Origin: Lacrimispora indolis DSM 755
GTDB taxonomy: Bacteria > Bacillota > Clostridia > Lachnospirales > Lachnospiraceae
Direction of reading: 5' to 3'
Assembly: GCF_000526995.1 (NCBI RefSeq)
Contig: NZ_AZUI01000001.1
Coordinates: 6,242,001-6,306,000, forward strand
DNA length: 64,000 nucleotides
Below, piece by piece: positions 16,754 through 24,212 of this stretch. The translations under genes were made by a program, and so were the position numbers. The first letter of the stretch is position 1; each line of letters opens with the position of its first letter. The notes below the pieces were generated by a model. It had not been told where the DNA came from and made no database searches. It was given only the letters and a program-made list of their open reading frames with translations.

Positions 16754-18172
16754 CTACTTAACGATTTCTGCCTTGCCGATCTTTGCCTTTAAGTTCTTAT
16801 CCATATTGGCAATGGCCTGATCCATGGTCTGGTTGCCTGCCACGTAATTCTCCAGCTCTGCTGAAATAATTCCATCTGCCTCTGCATCCTGAGGTGTGAC
16901 AATCAGGTTGGTTGCGCCGTTTTCCAGACACTTGCCCTCTATCTCCCGGAAAGACATGCCGCCATAAAAGCTGGAAGGCTCTTTCCAGAAGTCATCCTGA
17001 AGCATTTCTATTGAAATAGGGTTGGCATATGGAGCATTCTGGGCTTCCATGGATTTTACCCATGTGTTTCTGGACTGGGTGTCAAAGGTAAAATCCTTCC
17101 ACATCTGTTCCAAAAGTCCGGCATATACGTTATCACCCTTGTTTACAATACAGAAATAGGAGGATACGGGCGCACCTGCCTTGCCTACGCCTTCAAACAC
17201 AGGGGAAGACATGACCCGCCACTGTCCTGAAGTCGTCTGGCAGTTCTTCCTCATAAACTCATCCCAGAAAGCACCGATGTAGAAGGTCGCCACTTTCTGT
17301 TCGTTGATTGCATCATATAATGCAGGCTCCATGATTTCAGATTTTAACAGGAGCCCTTCTGAATAGAGGGTGTCCAAAGTTCCCAAAGCCAGCTTTGTCC
17401 CTTCATCTTCTCCGATTACAATGCCGCCGTTATCATCCCAGATTCTTGCATTTGCCTGAGGCATAAGACCTCTTCTTCCCCAGTACCTCCAGGTCCTGCT
17501 GCCGGGGCTGATGTAGGACAAATACACCTCACCGTTGCTTTTTTCCTTTAACAGGCGGCCTGCCTCCACATAACCGTCAAAGGTCTCCATCATTGCCGGG
17601 TCCACACCGTACTTTTCAAAAATGTCTTTGTTATAGAATAACACATTGGGACGCACCGACTCCGGAAGTCCGTAAATCTTGCCGTTAACTGCAGCATCAT
17701 TGGCGGCACCTTCCACCATCTTATCTAAGTAGGGCTGCAGGAACTCTGTCTCATCCTTTAATATTCCTGCCTTAGAAAGGTCCATGATGTTCACCGGATC
17801 TAAGTATGTAGCATCAGGAAGGTCGTCATCTGCGCCTGCCAGTGCAGTCATGGTGATTTTCTCACGGCTCTGTGCATGCCCCTCTGTCTGCACGATCTCA
17901 ATCTTAACATCAGGAGCAATGTCTTTGTGGTCAGCCAGCCAGGCATCATAGTACTCCTTAAGATACTGGGGCTGGCCTGTGCCGTAGATGGTGATGGTAC
18001 CTGCCGGATATACGGTTTTATCCCCGGCCGTACCTTCTTCCTTGTCTGCTGACTGAGTGCTGTTGCCTGCGGCTGCCGTCGTACTGTCTGTACCGGCGTT
18101 GTTTCCCCCACAGCCTGCGATCATGCCTGCTGTCATTACTGCCGCCAAAAAGCTTGATGCTGTTCTTTTCAT
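16754..18172 (-). CDS. Extracellular solute-binding lipoprotein (CUT1 ABC importer)
   Basis: 472 residues. Signal peptide with lipobox AGCG (cleavage before Cys21), then a Ser/Thr/Ala-rich linker and a family 1 solute-binding domain with the usual features (GTITIYGTGQPQYL start, GKIYGLPESVRPNVLFYNKDIFEKYGVDP). It is tethered outside the membrane and delivers the ligand to the two permeases. Long for the family (typically 410-440). Ligand unknown: similarity suggests a sugar or sugar derivative, but the operon also encodes a methyltransferase-like protein. ATG follows AAGGAGG. Confidence 0.92.
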   Translation of the reverse strand: MKRTASSFLAAVMTAGMIAGCGGNNAGTDSTTAAAGNSTQSADKEEGTAGDKTVYPAGTITIYGTGQPQYLKEYYDAWLADHKDIAPDVKIEIVQTEGHAQSREKITMTALAGADDDLPDATYLDPVNIMDLSKAGILKDETEFLQPYLDKMVEGAANDAAVNGKIYGLPESVRPNVLFYNKDIFEKYGVDPAMMETFDGYVEAGRLLKEKSNGEVYLSYISPGSRTWRYWGRRGLMPQANARIWDDNGGIVIGEDEGTKLALGTLDTLYSEGLLLKSEIMEPALYDAINEQKVATFYIGAFWDEFMRKNCQTTSGQWRVMSSPVFEGVGKAGAPVSSYFCIVNKGDNVYAGLLEQMWKDFTFDTQSRNTWVKSMEAQNAPYANPISIEMLQDDFWKEPSSFYGGMSFREIEGKCLENGATNLIVTPQDAEADGIISAELENYVAGNQTMDQAIANMDKNLKAKIGKAEIVK

Positions 18173-18186
18173 CTTTTTTCCTCCTT

Positions 18187-19146
18187 TTATATCTCTCTTG
18201 CCGCTTCTGCTATTGCACGGATCCTGTCATAAGGAATCTCTGTAGGAAGTGTGCAGTCAGCGCCAAGAATGAATGATGTTTTTCCATTATCACGAATTAC
18301 CTTTTTTGCTTCTGCCTTCAGCTCATTGATCGTCCCTTCTACCATAACACCGCTTCTGTTGGCAAGCCCGCCCATGACGGTTGTGCCCTGGAAAAGCCTC
18401 TTCCCTTCATCAAGACTGAAATCAGTCTCATAAATTCCCCAGTTTACCACATCAGCCAGGCTGTTAAAGGATTCGTACCTCTTCATGTTTAAATTATTTT
18501 TACACATATGAAGAAAGTTCATACCTCCGGCTTCTTTGGAAGCTTTTAATATCTCCTTGTCAAAGGGCTCTATCATTTCCGAAAATTCTTCGTCAGTGAA
18601 GTAATGCTTCTCTCCGCCTAATGCTGCGTAATAAATTCCATCCAGTCCAATCTCCTTATATTTTACTGCCAGCTGGCACATCCCATCTGCAATTCTCTTA
18701 AACGCTTCCAGAACAGGCTGTTTCTTCTCCCTGATATGGGTGCAGAATAATTCTCTTACGCCCTCATAGCCATAACGTCCCTCAATGGGGTGAATGGCTG
18801 ATGCACAAATTCCGTGAAGTGTGCCAAGGGAAAATGCATCCGGATCTGCCTGATCCAGGATTCTCTTTGCCATTTCAATCTGGCTTTTCAAGAAACCATC
18901 ATGTAAGGAATAAGTGGGTATTTTATTCCAGTCCTCAGGAGTCCTGATCTCCCCTGCATCCGGAACCAGGTTCTCATTCATGATCTTGATGATATCCGTA
19001 TCTGTCTGACGGAAAAATTCAAGATGAGACTGAACTCCCTTCTCCCCTTTCGCCTCGCTTTCCGGAAAGTGCAGCGAAAACCCGGTGGGCACATAATCCA
19101 CTTCTTTTCCCTGGATCGCTGCCAATACCCGTTCTCTCTTTGTCAT
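18187..19146 (-). CDS. UroD/MtaA-family protein with corrinoid-methyltransferase zinc ligands
   Basis: 319 residues of the uroporphyrinogen decarboxylase superfamily. It keeps His213-x-Cys215 (FLHMCKN) and Cys298 (GADCTLP), which correspond to the HxC...C zinc site of MtaA/CmuA-type corrinoid methyltransferases and are absent in true UroD. The N-terminal TKRERVLAAIQGKEVDYVP is also typical of the methyltransferase branch. The substrate could be a methylated compound brought in by the adjacent importer (inference). No corrinoid protein gene is beside it, so the methyl acceptor is unknown. It is the first gene behind a strong promoter; the ATG eight bases after GGAG is chosen over one two codons earlier. 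Confidence 0.88.
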   Translation of the reverse strand: MTKRERVLAAIQGKEVDYVPTGFSLHFPESEAKGEKGVQSHLEFFRQTDTDIIKIMNENLVPDAGEIRTPEDWNKIPTYSLHDGFLKSQIEMAKRILDQADPDAFSLGTLHGICASAIHPIEGRYGYEGVRELFCTHIREKKQPVLEAFKRIADGMCQLAVKYKEIGLDGIYYAALGGEKHYFTDEEFSEMIEPFDKEILKASKEAGGMNFLHMCKNNLNMKRYESFNSLADVVNWGIYETDFSLDEGKRLFQGTTVMGGLANRSGVMVEGTINELKAEAKKVIRDNGKTSFILGADCTLPTEIPYDRIRAIAEAAREI

Positions 19147-19182
19147 AATCATATCTCCTTTGTTCTGCTGTTTATACCACTG

Positions 19183-19211
19183 ATATTATCACTGTTATGA
19201 TCAATTGTCAA
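19183..19211 (-). promoter_or_regulatory. Promoter of the UroD-ABC-GntR operon
   Basis: TTGACA (19206-19211), 17-base spacer, TAATAT (19183-19188) on the minus strand, 37 bases before the start codon. The -10 region lies inside the palindrome TGATA-A-TATCA, and the spacer holds TGATCA; either could be the GntR operator. Confidence 0.85.
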
Positions 19212-19411
19212 TATGATCTCCGTCACTTTTTACACTTTTCATCATATTTATTTTTAATTTTGTGCACTTTGCCTCTCCATACAGTTTCCCGGCCAAGGCT
19301 CAATGCATCTTTTTTAAAATGTTGTATCCCATACCACCAGCTTAATTGGAACAGTTTCATAAATTTTCTTTTGCCTCCATGGGGTGTCCCTGAGTTTCTA
19401 CACGAATACAC

Positions 19412-19443
19412 AAAAAAAAGACATCTGCTGTAAAACAGATGTC
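19412..19443 (-). terminator. Terminator after tRNA-Met
   Basis: Perfect arms GACATCTG/CAGATGTC followed by eight T on the minus strand. The roughly 200 bases between it and the UroD promoter (19212-19411) hold nothing I can recognise. Confidence 0.9.
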
Positions 19444-19451
19444 TCCAAAAG

Positions 19452-19525
19452 TAGCGGAAGGGAGATTCGAACTCTCGACACCACGGGTATGAACCGTGTG
19501 CTCTGGCCAACTGAGCTATTCCGCC
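19452..19525 (-). tRNA. tRNA-Met(CAT), elongator type
   Basis: 74 bases: GGCGGAA acceptor arm, D arm TAGCTCAGTTGGCCAGAGCA, anticodon stem CACGG/CCGTG with loop TTCATAC (anticodon CAT), T arm GAGAG-TTCGAAT-CTCCC. A CAT anticodon could also be a lysidine-modified Ile tRNA, but the acceptor and D arms fit elongator Met. Confidence 0.88.
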
Positions 19526-19562
19526 ATATTTAATTTTATGAATAAGCAAATTTGCTTATCAA

Positions 19563-19635
19563 TGGGACCTACAGGGCTCGAACCTGTGACCCTCTGCTTG
19601 TAAGGCAGATGCTCTCCCAGCTGAGCTAAGATCCC
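19563..19635 (-). tRNA. tRNA-Val(TAC)
   Basis: 73 bases with acceptor GGGATCT/AGGTCCC plus A, anticodon stem TCTGC/GCAGA with loop CTTACAA (anticodon TAC) and T arm ACAGG-TTCGAGC-CCTGT. Transcribed first in a two-tRNA unit with tRNA-Met. Confidence 0.95.
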
Positions 19636-19690
19636 AGTGCTTGTCTTGGTCAGGAGCTCTTTATTTTCTCTTGTTCCCGACTGCCTCATT

Positions 19691-19719
19691 AGTATAATAT
19701 TAATTGTATTAATTGTCAA
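19691..19719 (-). promoter_or_regulatory. Promoter of the tRNA-Val/tRNA-Met unit
   Basis: TTGACA (19714-19719), 17-base spacer, TATACT (19691-19696) on the minus strand. A second TTGACA stands 17 bases further upstream without a matching -10. Confidence 0.88.
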
Positions 19720-19877
19720 CACTTTTTTGTCAATATTTTTCATTTTTTCCTGTTCCACTGTTTGGCCCTTATTTTCCAAGGGTTTCCGCCATTTTACTAT
19801 GCAGGAGGGCAACGAGGATCTGCCGGTATATCCCTTTAACTCACAAACTCAAGGTGGAAAAATGTTTTATTTCTGCA

Positions 19878-20759
19878 TTATTCTCCATGGAGAATATCAA
19901 ACAGTTCCTGATAATAGGTTCCATATATACTTCCCTTTCTCCAGATAAATGTAAAGTCATGGGTCAGGTGAAAATCCTCCAGTTCTATTCTTTTCAAAAC
20001 TCCCCTGTTTAATTCCTCCTTAACAGCTGCTTCATATAGAAATGCGATCCCCTGCCCTTTTGCCGCCATCTGCTTCATGGCCCCGATGTTGCTGATTTCC
20101 ATTATATTTGAAAAATCCTGAAGCAATAAATTCTTACCTTCCAGATAGCGTTCAAAGACATACCTGGTCCCTGAGCCAGGCTCCCTGATCAAAAGTCTTT
20201 CCAAAAGCAGGTCCTCCAGTTTACTTACAGCCCGCTGAAAACTGTAATCCGGCCCGCAGACCGCTGCAAAGGGTTCCGAGGCAAAGACCAGAAAATCATA
20301 TTCCTTTTTCTGGAAAAACCCCTCCACCAAGGCAAATTCGATCTCCCCGTCATTGAGCTTTGCAAACAGCTCCCTGGTATCCCCCACCACCATCCGGACC
20401 GCTGTCTCAGGATAAACACGAAGGAGACGTATCAGCGCCTGGGGCATCACATACTCCCCGATGGTCATGGTGGCTCCAAATACCAGACTCCTGCCTTTTC
20501 CTGACTGCTGTCCCATGATCTTCTTTAAATGCAGTTCATCTGCCTTCATGGTTGTGGCAGCAGATAAAAATGCTTTTCCGGCCTCCGTTAAGCCCACCTT
20601 TTTTCCATTGTATTCAAACAGCTTAACCCCGTACCTTTCCTCTAGGTAATGAATATGATGGGATACTGCAGGCTGAGTGATGTGAAGTTCACTGGCAGCC
20701 TTTGTAAAGTTCATGTACCGGCATACCGCAAGAAATGTATCCACCCGAAAATCCAGCAT
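19878..20759 (-). CDS. LysR-family regulator
   Basis: 293 residues. N-terminal winged helix (about 1-60; FTKAASELHITQPAVSHHIHYLE is the classic recognition helix) and a periplasmic-binding-like effector domain (90-290). It is divergent from the YeiH-type transporter gene with 130 bases between, the usual arrangement for a LysR protein controlling its neighbour. It resembles CysL/YeiE-type regulators often paired with YeiH homologues (family knowledge). ATG follows AGGAG. The intergenic region is AT-rich; I could not pick one T-N11-A box with confidence. Confidence 0.9.
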   Translation of the reverse strand: MLDFRVDTFLAVCRYMNFTKAASELHITQPAVSHHIHYLEERYGVKLFEYNGKKVGLTEAGKAFLSAATTMKADELHLKKIMGQQSGKGRSLVFGATMTIGEYVMPQALIRLLRVYPETAVRMVVGDTRELFAKLNDGEIEFALVEGFFQKKEYDFLVFASEPFAAVCGPDYSFQRAVSKLEDLLLERLLIREPGSGTRYVFERYLEGKNLLLQDFSNIMEISNIGAMKQMAAKGQGIAFLYEAAVKEELNRGVLKRIELEDFHLTHDFTFIWRKGSIYGTYYQELFDILHGE

Positions 20760-20889
20760 AACTTATTTTCTCCTTTTTGATTGCTTCATTAACCATAACA
20801 TATTTTTATTGTTTCATAAATATAAATAATTTTATTTTATTATTCTTTTCCAATATAATAAATTCAAATCAACAAGGAGGATTTTACCC

Positions 20890-21888
20890 ATGAAAAAATA
20901 CGCCCCAGGCGTTCTTCTCTGCCTTTTTATATCCGCTCCCGCGTGGTTTTTAGGAAAAGCCTTCCCGGTCATCGGCGGCCCTGTGTTTGCTATTCTCATA
21001 GGCATGGCTATGGCCCCCTTTGTAAAAAGGAAGGATTTTTTCCGTCCCGGAGTGGCCTTTGCTTCTAAAAAAATTCTGCAGTATGCTGTGGTTCTCTTAG
21101 GCTTTTCCATGAATCTGTCCACGGTTCTTCAAAAGGGCAGGGAAGCCCTTCCCATTATCCTGGCAACCATCACCACCTCCCTGGTGACCGCATTCCTTCT
21201 TTCCCGCAGATTAAGGATTCCAGGCAAAAACGCCATTTTAATCGGCGTCGGCTCCTCCATCTGCGGAGGCTCCGCCATTGCCGCAACGGCTTCCGTCATT
21301 GATGCCGATGACAGTGAGATCGCCCAGTCCATTTCCGTCATCTTTTTATTCAACATTGCGGCAGCTCTTCTATTCCCTGCCCTTGGTACGGCTTTGGGCC
21401 TTTCCAATGAAGGCTTTGGCCTGTTTGCCGGAACTGCAATTAACGATACCTCATCTGTAACAGCTGCTGCTTCCGCCTGGGATGGCATGTACGGGAGCAA
21501 CACCCTGGAAGCCGCCACCATAGTAAAACTGACCAGGACCCTTGCCATCATTCCTATTACCCTGTTTTTGGCATGTTACCGGGCCAAAAAGGAAAAAGAG
21601 ATTTCGGAACCAGCCATAAGTATCCAAAAAGTACTTCCGTTTTTCGTACTCTTTTTTCTGCTGGCTTCCATCATCACGACAGTGTTTTCCCTGCCGGCCC
21701 AGGTCACAGATCCTTTAAAGAACTTAAGTAAGTTTTTCATTGTTCTGGCCATGGGAGGCATTGGGACCAATACCGATCTGGTCAAGCTGATCCGGTCAGG
21801 AAAAAGGCCTCTTTTATTAGGCTTTTCCTGCTGGTTTGGAATTTCTGCAGTAAGCCTGGTACTTCAGGCTGTTCTGGGAATATGGTAA
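20890..21888 (+). CDS. YeiH/UPF0324 family membrane protein (putative sulfate exporter)
   Basis: 332 residues with about 10 membrane helices. Family markers are LLGFSMNL, the conserved [16 protein letters not shown] segment and the [15 protein letters not shown] segment, with GGIGTNTDL near the C terminus. Members of this family are annotated as putative sulfate exporters; the transported ion has not been established for this protein. ATG follows CAAGGAGG. A -10-like TATAAT is at 20854-20859 but its -35 is poor, consistent with activation by the divergent LysR protein. Confidence 0.88.
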   Translation: MKKYAPGVLLCLFISAPAWFLGKAFPVIGGPVFAILIGMAMAPFVKRKDFFRPGVAFASKKILQYAVVLLGFSMNLSTVLQKGREALPIILATITTSLVTAFLLSRRLRIPGKNAILIGVGSSICGGSAIAATASVIDADDSEIAQSISVIFLFNIAAALLFPALGTALGLSNEGFGLFAGTAINDTSSVTAAASAWDGMYGSNTLEAATIVKLTRTLAIIPITLFLACYRAKKEKEISEPAISIQKVLPFFVLFFLLASIITTVFSLPAQVTDPLKNLSKFFIVLAMGGIGTNTDLVKLIRSGKRPLLLGFSCWFGISAVSLVLQAVLGIW

Positions 21889-21894
21889 ACCAAA

Positions 21895-21932
21895 GGCGGC
21901 CGGGAAACGTAGATTTCGTATTCCCTGCCGCC
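21895..21932. terminator. Hairpin between convergent yeiH-like and NYN genes
   Basis: Arms GGCGGCCGGGAA and TTCCCTGCCGCC (one mismatch) in the 50 bases between two converging genes. There is no strong T-run on either side, so termination strength is uncertain. Confidence 0.5.
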
Positions 21933-21938
21933 AAATAT

Positions 21939-22862
21939 TTACTCTTCTTTTTTTAAGTATACCGTCTTATTGTTATTTTTATTTTCCCTGACTTCCAGCT
22001 GTCCGATGCTGTGAACAAATTTTGAGAAGGTGGAATATCCGTAATCCTTTACTTTGAAATCAGCAAACTTCCGGTGCATGCCATTTCCCAGGGCAGCCAG
22101 CTCCATACCGTTCTTTCCGCCGCCCTTTACCAGCCAGATGGCATAATCATCCAGTTCCTGCTTTTTGGTACGGTTATCCTTCATCCGCACGGTCACCACA
22201 TTATTGGACTTTTTAAGCTCAAAGCTGCCCATTTCCTCCAAAAATTTGGACAGGGAGCTGTAGCCGTAGTTTCTCACATCAAAATCAGAATATTTCTTCA
22301 CAAGACGGTTGCCGATCTCTCCAAGCCCGGTTGCCTTATTCTTGTCCTCATTTTCCAGAATGATGGAAGTGATATCCTGTTCAATCACCTCTTTTCCTAT
22401 TGCGCCTCCGCCTGTCCCCTCCTCATCCTGGTTAAGAAGAACCTCCAGATTAGTAAAAACCGTACAGGCCGCCCGGAAGGATTTGGGTGTCTTATCCTCT
22501 CCCATTCCGATAACTTCCTTTCCGGACTCCCGGAGCCTGCTGGCTAAGCGGGTGAAATCACTGTCGCTGGATACGATGCAGAATCCATCCACATTGTCCG
22601 TATAAAGCAAGTCCATGGCATCAATGATCAGGGCCGAATCGGTGGCATTCTTTCCTACAGTATTGGAAAATTGCTGGATTGGAGTGATTGAATTTTCAAG
22701 AAGCTCCATTTTCCATTTTCCCATCTGGGAGCTTGTCCAATCTCCGTAAATCCTTTTGTAAGTAATGACTCCATACCGGGTCATCTCATCCAGAATACAT
22801 GTAATATACTTTGCGGAGATATTATCCGAATCAATCAATACTGCAAATTTCTTGTCGCTCAA
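21939..22862 (-). CDS. NYN-domain (LabA/DUF88-type) nuclease-like protein with two OST-HTH domains
   Basis: 307 residues. An N-terminal NYN/PIN-like domain (about 5-140) has the acidic residues of the putative metal site: LIDSDN, TDSALIIDAMDLL and SSDSDF. Two OST-HTH/LOTUS winged-helix repeats follow (about 160-230 and 235-305), each with the YGYS(S/T)(L/F)SKF signature. The combination suggests an RNA-binding ribonuclease; the target is unknown. The start is TTG with GGAG nine bases upstream. It stands alone between a convergent transporter gene and the divergent cotJ operon. Confidence 0.85.
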   Translation of the reverse strand: MSDKKFAVLIDSDNISAKYITCILDEMTRYGVITYKRIYGDWTSSQMGKWKMELLENSITPIQQFSNTVGKNATDSALIIDAMDLLYTDNVDGFCIVSSDSDFTRLASRLRESGKEVIGMGEDKTPKSFRAACTVFTNLEVLLNQDEEGTGGGAIGKEVIEQDITSIILENEDKNKATGLGEIGNRLVKKYSDFDVRNYGYSSLSKFLEEMGSFELKKSNNVVTVRMKDNRTKKQELDDYAIWLVKGGGKNGMELAALGNGMHRKFADFKVKDYGYSTFSKFVHSIGQLEVRENKNNNKTVYLKKEE

Positions 22863-22988
22863 TACTCTGTTCTCCTGTCTTCATTTATTTTCATTATTCT
22901 GTCAATTCATTCCTGCCTTTCCATTATATTTCATTTTTCCATTTATTACAATATCATTGCAGTGGTTAAAATGGGAGAATTTTTGCAA

Positions 22989-23016
22989 CGTATTTTGCTG
23001 TATTTCAACCATACTA
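22989..23016 (+). promoter_or_regulatory. Possible mother-cell sigma (SigE/SigK-like) promoter of cotJ operon
   Basis: CGTATTTT (22989-22996), 13-base gap, CATACTA (23010-23016). The -10 fits the CATA-type element of sporulation sigma factors, which agrees with cotJ being SigE-controlled in Bacillus. Assigned by eye only. Confidence 0.45.
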
Positions 23017-23055
23017 AGGAAGAAAGCTCAATGAATGACTGAAAGGAGTGTTATT

Positions 23056-23253
23056 ATGAATTCAAGTACTTCATGTGGATGTGACACATCAAATGGAAGT
23101 CCTGCTACACCTTCAAAAACGGTTCAACTGGCCATCGCCACCATTCCCATGCAGCCCTGGGAACAGCCTTATGATCCTCAGACGGCCTTAAAGCACGGAA
23201 CCATTTTCCCAAGCCTTAATCTTCCTTTCTATGTAACAGGAGGTGATCAGTAA
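23056..23253 (+). CDS. cotJA: Spore coat-associated protein CotJA
   Basis: 65 residues. The C-terminal half has the CotJA pattern (IATIPMQPWEQPYDPQTALKHGTIFPSLNLPFY). The N terminus is Ser/Thr/Cys-rich. Forms part of the inner spore coat with CotJB and CotJC in Bacillus. The start is the ATG seven bases after AAAGGAG; a frame opening seven codons earlier has no ribosome site. Its stop overlaps the cotJB start (TAATG). Confidence 0.9.
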   Translation: MNSSTSCGCDTSNGSPATPSKTVQLAIATIPMQPWEQPYDPQTALKHGTIFPSLNLPFYVTGGDQ

Positions 23254-23549
23254 TGGCGGATCAAAAAACTCTTTTAAAGCAGATCACGGAAGTTAGTTTC
23301 ACTGTTAATGATTTGACTCTGTATCTGGATACCCATCCATTGGATGAAAATGCATTAACAGCCTTTAAGCAGGCAATGGATCAAAGAAAACAGCTCTTAA
23401 AAACCTATGCGGAAAACTTTGAACCACTCACCATCAACTGTGTCTGTCCTGATACAAACAACAAAACAGAAACCCAGACAAAATATGCGGGACAAAAGCA
23501 TTTCACCTGGACAGACGGCCCGCTTCCCTGGGAAGGAGGTACTGTATAA
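23253..23549 (+). CDS. cotJB: Spore coat protein CotJB
   Basis: 98 residues. The family pattern is clear: an N-terminal helix (LLKQITEVSFTVNDLTLYLDTHP) and the late WTDGPLPWEGG motif. Thought to be needed for CotJC assembly in the coat. It overlaps both neighbours by one base (TAATG junctions) and has AGGAGG before its start, so the three cotJ genes are translated as one unit. Confidence 0.92.
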   Translation: MADQKTLLKQITEVSFTVNDLTLYLDTHPLDENALTAFKQAMDQRKQLLKTYAENFEPLTINCVCPDTNNKTETQTKYAGQKHFTWTDGPLPWEGGTV

Positions 23550-24169
23550 TGTGGAATTATGAAAAAAGACTGCAGTTCCCTGTAAACATCAAGGAGACCT
23601 GCCCGAAAACAGCTTCCCTGATCATCAGCCAGTTCGGCGGACCGGATGGAGAGATGGCAGCTTCCATGCGTTATCTTTCCCAAAGGTACTCCATGCCATG
23701 CAAAGAAGTAGGAGGTCTTTTAACTGATATTGGAACGGAAGAGCTTGGGCATCTGGAAATGATCTGCGCCATCATTTACCAGCTGACAAAGAATCTTTCT
23801 GTGGAGCAGGCAAAGACAGCAGGGTTTGATGCCTACTATATTGACCATACAACAGCCCTCTGGCCAATGGCAGCAGGCGGGGTTCCTTTTAATGCCTGTG
23901 AATTCCAGTCGAAAGGCGATGCCATTACCGATTTAGTCGAGGACCTGGCAGCAGAGCAAAAAGCGAGAACCGTCTATGACAACTTAATCCGTATCATACC
24001 AAATCCCGATATAAGGGAACCCTTAAAGTTTCTCCGGGAAAGGGAAGTGGTACACTTCCAGCGGTTTGGTGAAGCTCTCGAAAAGATCAAATCCAATTTG
24101 AATCCGAAAAACTTCTATTATTATAACCCGGAGTTTGACAAACAATTTGTTAAAACCCCCATGCAATAA
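23549..24169 (+). CDS. cotJC: Spore coat protein CotJC, manganese catalase family
   Basis: 206 residues of the manganese catalase fold. Ferritin-like helices carry the dimetal ligands, including EELGHLE (about 66-72) and the ExxH of REREVVHFQRF (about 164-174). By family it degrades hydrogen peroxide in the spore coat. Size is normal for CotJC (about 190-210). Start follows GGAAGGAGG inside cotJB. A strong terminator shared with carB follows. Confidence 0.93.
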   Translation: MWNYEKRLQFPVNIKETCPKTASLIISQFGGPDGEMAASMRYLSQRYSMPCKEVGGLLTDIGTEELGHLEMICAIIYQLTKNLSVEQAKTAGFDAYYIDHTTALWPMAAGGVPFNACEFQSKGDAITDLVEDLAAEQKARTVYDNLIRIIPNPDIREPLKFLREREVVHFQRFGEALEKIKSNLNPKNFYYYNPEFDKQFVKTPMQ

Positions 24170-24171
24170 AC

Positions 24172-24211
24172 AAAAAAGGCTGGAACATATCCCTGCGTTC
24201 CAGCCTTTTTT
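24172..24211. terminator. Bidirectional terminator between cotJC and carB
   Basis: Perfect arms AAAAAAGGCTGGAAC/GTTCCAGCCTTTTTT with a 10-base loop, lying between two convergent genes; T-runs occur on both strands. Confidence 0.95.
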
Positions 24212-24212
24212 G

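Noticed and set aside
19197..19549. Open frames on both strands between the UroD promoter and tRNA-Met.
   Set aside because: They run across a tRNA gene and its terminator and show no protein-like pattern.
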